Program-made: the position numbers and the translations under genes
The notes under the pieces: model-generated
Seen by the model: only the letters and a program-made list of their open reading frames with translations
Told to the model about the DNA's origin: nothing
The model's database searches: none
Source: an uncultured Granulosicoccus sp.
GTDB taxonomy: Bacteria; Pseudomonadota; Gammaproteobacteria; Granulosicoccales; Granulosicoccaceae
Length of the DNA: 64,000 nucleotides
Direction: 5' to 3'
NCBI GenBank assembly: GCA_947499955.1
Contig: CANMQI010000013.1
Span: 124,001 to 188,000 of the forward strand
Shown here: positions 59,312-64,000 of the stretch, piece by piece
How positions within the stretch are numbered: position 1 is the first letter of the stretch
How the letters are laid out: each line of letters opens with the position of its first letter

Positions 59312-59380
59312 CTCGTATGACCATCCTTTGATGGATGACGACAGCGCTCAGGCTGCCGTCATCTCGTTAGCCCGGGAAGG

Positions 59381-60316
59381 CTAGTTGGCGGAAGCCGTTT
59401 CTTCCGGAGTATTGGACAGACTCCAGATATAGGCAGCGACTACATGCGCCTTGCCTTCTCCCAGCAGTTCGCCGAACGCCGGCATGCGATTGTTCAAACC
59501 GTTATTGATGGCGTACTCCACGGATGACAGTGAACCACCGTACAACCAGACATCATCAGTCAGGTTCGGCGCACCGATAGCCGGATTGCCCTTGCCGTCC
59601 ATGCCGTGACAGGCACCGCACACGGCAAATCGAGGCTTGGCCTTCTCGGCCAGAGCGGCATCATGCCGACTGTCGGACAGGGACAGAACGTAATTGGCCA
59701 TGGCAGTCACATCTTCGGGGGTATTACCGATGGCTGCGACCATGGGCGGCATCACGGCATTACGGCCATTGAGCACCGTGTTCTTGATGTGTTCCGGCGT
59801 TCCGGTACCCAGCCAGTCATTGTCAGCCAGGTTCGGGAAAGAACGACTGCCTCGGGCATCCGAACCATGACACTGACTGCAGTAGGTCAGGAACAGACGC
59901 TCACCCATGGCAACGGCATCCGGATTGGCTGCCACCTCGGGAATTTCCTGAGCCAGGTAGCCTACGAACAACGGTGCCGTCACCTCATCCATCCTGGCCA
60001 CTTCCTCATCATACTGACCGGTCGCAGACCAGCTCAGCGTGCCCTTGAAGGAACCGAGGCCGGGATACAGGATCAGGTAACCCGCCGAGAATACGCAGGT
60101 GATGTAGAACAGATACAACCACCAACGTGGCAGTGGGTTGTTCAGCTCAGCCAGGTCTTCATCCCAGACATGTCCGGTAGTTTCCACTTCTCCGTTGACC
60201 GGTTGAGGCAACTTGGCACGTGATGTCAGGAATGCCAGCAGAAAACAGGCAATGATGGAGACGATCGTGATGATGCTTACGTAGTGGCTCCAGAAGTCAC
60301 TCACGAAATCAGCCAT
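59381..60316 (-). CDS. ccoP: cbb3 oxidase dihaem subunit CcoP
   Basis: 311 residues from ATG 60316 (MADFVSDFWSHY). Two transmembrane helices (~12-31 and ~66-85) precede two cytochrome c domains with haem sites C146-SQC-H150 and C233-GAC-H237. It brings electrons from soluble cytochromes to CcoO/CcoN. The typical FKGTLSWSATGQY segment lies between helices and haems. Overlaps ccoQ by 8 bases. Confidence 0.97.
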   Translation of the reverse strand: MADFVSDFWSHYVSIITIVSIIACFLLAFLTSRAKLPQPVNGEVETTGHVWDEDLAELNNPLPRWWLYLFYITCVFSAGYLILYPGLGSFKGTLSWSATGQYDEEVARMDEVTAPLFVGYLAQEIPEVAANPDAVAMGERLFLTYCSQCHGSDARGSRSFPNLADNDWLGTGTPEHIKNTVLNGRNAVMPPMVAAIGNTPEDVTAMANYVLSLSDSRHDAALAEKAKPRFAVCGACHGMDGKGNPAIGAPNLTDDVWLYGGSLSSVEYAINNGLNNRMPAFGELLGEGKAHVVAAYIWSLSNTPEETASAN

Positions 60317-60566
60317 GGGACGTCTCCTTATCTGATGTTGCCTTGCCCGCTGACTGGCTGGCAGATGGTTTGTCGGTATTCGTGTTGTCGTTTGCCGCCT
60401 GCCACTTGGCAACCGACTTCTCCTGCATCTCGTCGTCGGCAAAGGGCAGATTGGCCGCTTCGTCGAAACGCTTCTTCTGGCGACCGCTGTAAGCCCACAG
60501 AACGATCAGAAGAAAGACAACGAAACTGACAACAGTGACGATGACTCTCATGTCGGTGATGCCCAT
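60309..60566 (-). CDS. ccoQ: cbb3 oxidase small subunit CcoQ
   Basis: 85 residues: one transmembrane helix (VIVTVVSFVVFLLIVLWAYS) followed by KKRFDEAANLPFADDE, the family mark. Stabilises the complex. Its ATG overlaps the ccoO stop as TAATG. Longer than usual (~50-65) because of a polar tail. Confidence 0.93.
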   Translation of the reverse strand: MGITDMRVIVTVVSFVVFLLIVLWAYSGRQKKRFDEAANLPFADDEMQEKSVAKWQAANDNTNTDKPSASQSAGKATSDKETSHG

Positions 60567-61180
60567 TACTGAACACCTCGTCCTGCGGTTCCCAGTATCT
60601 GCAGATAGGCGATCAGCGCATCCAGCTCGTTCTTGCCTTCAAGCTGGGCGGGTGCTGCATCGATCTGCTCCTGAGTGTAGGGGTGACCCAGCATGCGCAG
60701 CACTTCCATCTTCTTCGTGATACCGGCAGGCTTCAGCTCGGTCTTTTCCAACCAGGGATAGGCAGGCATGACGGATTCCGGCACCAGGTCGCGAGGGTTG
60801 TTCATGTGGACGCGATGCCACTCATCGGTATAACGACCACCGACACGATGCAGGTCTGGCCCCGTGCGCTTGCTGCCCCACTGGAACGGACGGTCGTAGA
60901 CGAATTCGCCGGCAACCGAGTAAGGCCCGTAACGCTCGGTTTCCGCCCGGAAGGGACGAATCATCTGCGAGTGGCAGTTGTAGCAGCCCTCTCGCACATA
61001 GACGTCACGTCCGGTCAACTGCATGGCATCGTAGGGTTCAAGTCCGGCAACCGGTTCGGTGGTGGACTTCTGATAGAACAGTGGAACGATCTCCACCAGA
61101 CCACCTACCGAGATGACCAGGACGATCAGTATCACCATCAGGCCGATATTCTTCTCGACCAGCTCGTGTGTCACTTTCAT
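60566..61180 (-). CDS. ccoO: cbb3 oxidase monohaem subunit CcoO
   Basis: 204 residues: N-terminal membrane anchor ([24 protein letters not shown]) and a periplasmic cytochrome c domain with C66-YNC-H70. Segments such as [34 protein letters not shown] are typical. Between ccoN and ccoQ. Confidence 0.97.
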   Translation of the reverse strand: MKVTHELVEKNIGLMVILIVLVISVGGLVEIVPLFYQKSTTEPVAGLEPYDAMQLTGRDVYVREGCYNCHSQMIRPFRAETERYGPYSVAGEFVYDRPFQWGSKRTGPDLHRVGGRYTDEWHRVHMNNPRDLVPESVMPAYPWLEKTELKPAGITKKMEVLRMLGHPYTQEQIDAAPAQLEGKNELDALIAYLQILGTAGRGVQ

Positions 61181-61204
61181 GTTTTAGTCTCGTCTATGCC
61201 GGGT

Positions 61205-62731
61205 TCAGGACTGTGCAACAGAGGCGGCCACAGGGGCTGCATCGTGTCCGTGTCCGGATTGAGTGACAGGAATGGCCGCAACCGCGTGCTTGCCCTGGCG
61301 AATGGTCATGATCATGTTGTACAGCATCAGCAACATGCCGCTCAGGTACAGCAGACCACCGAAGAAACGCATCATGAAGTACGGATGAGTTGCCTTGACC
61401 GCTTCGATGAAGGCGTAGACCAGCGTGCCGTCAGGGTTGGTGGCACGCCACATCAGCCCCTGCATGACACCGGCAATCCACATGGCCGCGATATACAGAA
61501 CGATACCCAGAGTTGCAATCCAGAAGTGCACTTCGATCAGCTTGACGCTGTACATCTGAGTACGACCGAACAGGCGTGGAATCAGGTAGTAGATGGATCC
61601 CATGGTGATCATGCCGACCCAACCCAGCGCACCGGAATGCACGTGCCCGATGGTCCAGTCCGTGTAGTGAGACAGGGCGTTGACCGTCTTGATGGCCATC
61701 ATCGGACCTTCGAAGGTAGACATGCCGTAGAACGACAGGGATACGATCAGGAACTTCAGGATGGGATCGGTACGCAGTTTGTGCCAGGCACCTGACAGGG
61801 TCATGATGCCGTTGATCATGCCGCCCCAGCTGGGTGCCAGCAGGATCAGGGAAAACACCATGCCGACAGATTGGGTCCAGTCAGGCAGAGCCGTATAATG
61901 CAGGTGATGCGGGCCTGCCCACATGTAGGTGAAGATCAGTGCCCAGAAATGCACGATGGACAGACGATAGGAGTAGATCGGACGACCGGCCTGCTTGGGA
62001 ATGAAGTAGTACATCATGCCGAGGAAGCCGGCAGTCAGAAAGAAGCCCACGGCGTTATGGCCGTACCACCACTGAACCATGGCATCCTGCACACCGGCAT
62101 AGGCGGAGTAGGACTTGCCCATGGTGACCGGTACCGCGGCGCTGTTGACGATATGCAGCACGGCAACGGCGAGGATATAGCCACCGTAGAACCAGTTGGC
62201 CACATAGATGTGTGGCGTCTTGCGCTTGACGATGGTGCCGAAGAACACCAGCGCGAATGCGACCCAGACCAGTGCGATCAGTATATCGATGGGCCATTCC
62301 AGCTCAGCATATTCCTTTGACTGGGTAATACCCAGTGGCAAGGTGATCGCAGCCAGAACGATGACAGTCTGCCAGCCCCAGAACGTGAAAGGCACCAGCC
62401 ATCCACCCCAGAGTCGAGCCTGACAGGTTCGCTGCACCACGTAGTAACCTGTAGCAAACAAGGCGCTACCGCCGAAGGCGAAGATGACAGCATTGGTGTG
62501 CAGTGGCCGTAAACGTCCGAAACTGATCCATGGCACACCCCCATTGAGTTCCGGCCAGGTCAGCTGCGCGGCGATGATGACGCCAACCAGCATACCGACA
62601 ACACCCCAGACCACGGTCATGACCGCGAACTGACGCACTACTTTATAGTTATAGGTGTCCTTGCTTTCTACCTGCAAGTCCTCCCGCTCAGAGTCGACCA
62701 GCGCCGCCGCCTCGTTCATGGTAGTACTCAT
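61205..62731 (-). CDS. ccoN: cbb3 oxidase catalytic subunit CcoN
   Basis: 508 residues, ~12 transmembrane helices, holding the low-spin haem b and the haem b3/CuB centre where oxygen is reduced. Key histidine segments: [46 protein letters not shown] and [14 protein letters not shown]. First gene of ccoNOQP behind an FNR/Anr box; leader ~119 bases. Confidence 0.98.
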   Translation of the reverse strand: MSTTMNEAAALVDSEREDLQVESKDTYNYKVVRQFAVMTVVWGVVGMLVGVIIAAQLTWPELNGGVPWISFGRLRPLHTNAVIFAFGGSALFATGYYVVQRTCQARLWGGWLVPFTFWGWQTVIVLAAITLPLGITQSKEYAELEWPIDILIALVWVAFALVFFGTIVKRKTPHIYVANWFYGGYILAVAVLHIVNSAAVPVTMGKSYSAYAGVQDAMVQWWYGHNAVGFFLTAGFLGMMYYFIPKQAGRPIYSYRLSIVHFWALIFTYMWAGPHHLHYTALPDWTQSVGMVFSLILLAPSWGGMINGIMTLSGAWHKLRTDPILKFLIVSLSFYGMSTFEGPMMAIKTVNALSHYTDWTIGHVHSGALGWVGMITMGSIYYLIPRLFGRTQMYSVKLIEVHFWIATLGIVLYIAAMWIAGVMQGLMWRATNPDGTLVYAFIEAVKATHPYFMMRFFGGLLYLSGMLLMLYNMIMTIRQGKHAVAAIPVTQSGHGHDAAPVAASVAQS

Positions 62732-63076
62732 CTAATCGCAACCCTCAGCGTGAAATCGAACCAATGTTTACATTCTGACTCTACCGAGACAACAACTTTC
62801 CTGTTTGTCAGTAGCGTCAGCTTGAAATCAAAGGCATGGCAAATGCCAACGTCATGATGGTACGTGCCTGCCTTTGGCTGGCACTTGATCTACATCAACT
62901 ACAGTGTCAGCTGAAGACCACCGAGCGCCAGATTACTGTCACAACACCTGTGAAAACAGCTTGCTGATACGGCAAGGCATGCCGCTTCGACGCATTGGCG
63001 GAAAGCAGGATATCGACTGATTTCATGGCATCTTGATGGTGCTGCCGGCACTCGCGCAGCCACTGACGTCAAGTAG
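62732..63076. other. 345-base regulatory gap between ccoS and ccoN
   Basis: Contains the FNR-type promoter and ccoN leader. No open frame with family features is present. The promoter separates the ccoI-ccoS transcript from ccoNOQP, though both run the same way. Confidence 0.6.
62857..62898 (-). promoter_or_regulatory. FNR/Anr-dependent promoter of ccoNOQP
   Basis: A perfect FNR half-site pair TTGAT-CTAC-ATCAA lies at 62885-62898. A -10-like TACCAT lies at 62857-62862 on the minus strand. The predicted start near 62850 places the box centre 41.5 bases upstream, the class II activation geometry. Confidence 0.85.
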
Positions 63077-63352
63077 TCACTTCGTCATCGGGTCTTCCGA
63101 CGCTGACGTATTGCCAAGCCCGGAACCCTCGACCTTACCCTGTTCAGCCACACCTGACTCGGCAACAGTTACATCGGCCGAAGCGTCATCGTCGCCCGTC
63201 TCCACTGTGGGCCGATCGTCGTCCAGCAGGATACTCCAGGCGGGCCCTTGGTCATCATCGAACTGACCGTCGTGATTCATCCAGAAGAACACGCCCACAG
63301 CCACACCGACTGCCAGTACGGATAACGGTATCAGAAGGAAAAGCGATTCCAC
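63077..63352 (-). CDS. ccoS: cbb3 oxidase assembly protein CcoS
   Basis: 91 residues: MESLFLLIPLSVLAVGVAVGVFFWMNHDGQFDDDQGPAWSIL-type start (one helix, then the acidic GQFDDDQGPAW motif) is characteristic of CcoS, needed for haem/copper insertion. A ~45-residue acidic tail is longer than usual. Its start overlaps the end of ccoI by 22 bases. Confidence 0.95.
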   Translation of the reverse strand: MESLFLLIPLSVLAVGVAVGVFFWMNHDGQFDDDQGPAWSILLDDDRPTVETGDDDASADVTVAESGVAEQGKVEGSGLGNTSASEDPMTK

Positions 63353-64000
63353 AGCCTGGTTCTCGGTGAAGAAGTGACATCCGCAGATAACACACTGCCA
63401 CGGGTCCAGAGTCGTTGGGCATTGGCCACGACCAGCAGTGAACTGCCGGCCATGCCGATGGCTGCCGCCCAGGGTGGTACCAGCCCCAGCGCGGCCAGGG
63501 GGATGGCCGTCAGGTTATACAACGCAGCCCAAAGCAGATTCTGACGAACGATACGCAAGGTCTGCGCAGATTTTTCCAGCAGTCCCTCGAGTCCTTCCAG
63601 ACCCGGTAGCAGGGAAATCACATCAGCCGCCGTTCGTGCCAAGGCGGTGGCGTCCCCTGCAGCCAGAGAGACATCGGCACTGGCCAGCACCGGCGCATCG
63701 TTGATGCCGTCACCCACCATCAGCACGGTTGCTCCACCGGCCTGCAGAGCGGCGACTGCAGCCTGCTTGTCGGACGGCGTCATGCCTGCCGAGTATTGCT
63801 CTATGCCCAGCACCTGCGCAGCCTGGCGCACCGCCGGTAGGCGATCACCCGAGAGCAGGTGCACCTTCAGCCCCTTTTTCTGCAGTTGCTTCACCAGCGC
63901 GGGAGCCTCATCGCGCAAGGCATCCGTGATCAGGAACCGGGCCAGCACCTGAGGGACTGCCGTGTTCGCTGCGGCAACATCCACATTGCTATCACCTTCA
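63331..64000 (-). CDS. ccoI: Copper-translocating P1B-type ATPase CcoI (5' end missing)
   Basis: C-terminal ~222 residues of a P-type ATPase that supplies copper for cbb3 oxidase. Visible: HLLSGDRLPAVRQAAQVLGI (nucleotide domain), hinge VLMVGDGINDAPVLASADVSLAAG, then two final helices (NLLWAALYNLTAIPLAALGLVPPWAAAIGMAGSSLLVVANAQRL). The phosphorylation site and metal-binding domain lie beyond the window. CcoI rather than CopA is chosen from linkage to ccoS and ccoN. Confidence 0.92.
   Translation of the reverse strand, partial: EGDSNVDVAAANTAVPQVLARFLITDALRDEAPALVKQLQKKGLKVHLLSGDRLPAVRQAAQVLGIEQYSAGMTPSDKQAAVAALQAGGATVLMVGDGINDAPVLASADVSLAAGDATALARTAADVISLLPGLEGLEGLLEKSAQTLRIVRQNLLWAALYNLTAIPLAALGLVPPWAAAIGMAGSSLLVVANAQRLWTRGSVLSADVTSSPRTRLWNRFSF

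Overview
The window looks like the chromosome of a free-living, respiring gammaproteobacterium. Supporting signs are the gene orders ygfB-pepP-ubiH, zapA-6S RNA-fau and rpsP-rimM-trmD-rplS, a complete cbb3 oxidase locus behind an FNR/Anr box, YcgL, Hsp15, IbaG-type BolA and a KefF/KefC pair. GC content is high. A marine, Chromatiales/Granulosicoccus-like lineage would fit, but this is an impression from gene content, not a measurement. I saw no insertion sequence, phage, tRNA, rRNA or CRISPR array.

Layout. 1-1422: truncated double ATPase of a peptide-type ABC importer. 1.9-6.9 kb: surface-carbohydrate block (two glycosyltransferases, a deacetylase, a metallophosphoesterase). 7-14 kb: housekeeping genes (BolA, Slt transglycosylase, TrhO, a methyltransferase, Adk, a hydrolase, MetY). 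14.2-23 kb: CLC transporter, UbiH, PepP, YgfB, then ZapB-like, ZapA, 6S RNA, Fau, IlvA and RpiA. 23.2-31.4 kb: a CHASE2 kinase/OmpR regulator pair, a deoxynucleoside kinase, FolK, PcnB, Hsp15, YcgL and two small cytochromes c. 31.7-40 kb: HtpG behind a heat-shock promoter, the rpsP operon, and MetH behind a palindromic operator. 40.2-43.5 kb: a DUF3293 protein and a GGDEF protein with a damaged EAL domain. 43.4-48.4 kb: an ABC exporter whose two permeases each carry a fused metalloprotease-like domain. 48.5-49.5 kb: an NYN-LOTUS protein. 49.6-56.1 kb: a five-gene run of glutamine-synthetase-like ligase, aldehyde dehydrogenase, iron alcohol dehydrogenase, KefF and KefC. 56.2-64 kb: the cbb3 oxidase locus (ccoI-ccoS, ccoNOQP, ccoGH, two extra membrane genes).

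How parts work together. The cco cluster encodes oxidase subunits, copper delivery (CcoI), assembly factors (CcoG, H, S) and a low-oxygen promoter whose geometry fits class II FNR activation. The two small cytochromes at 30.5-31.4 kb could donate electrons to it. The ligase-ALDH-ADH-Kef run suggests catabolism of an amine or amino alcohol through gamma-glutamyl intermediates, with Kef protecting against the aldehyde.

The best candidate for an undescribed system is the exporter at 43.4-48.4 kb. Its paralogous permease-protease fusions place the protease histidine at residue 367 in both proteins. One keeps HETTH and the other has decayed to HGVLS. Short in-frame tandem repeats (6, 7 and 12 bp units) recur in or beside several genes.
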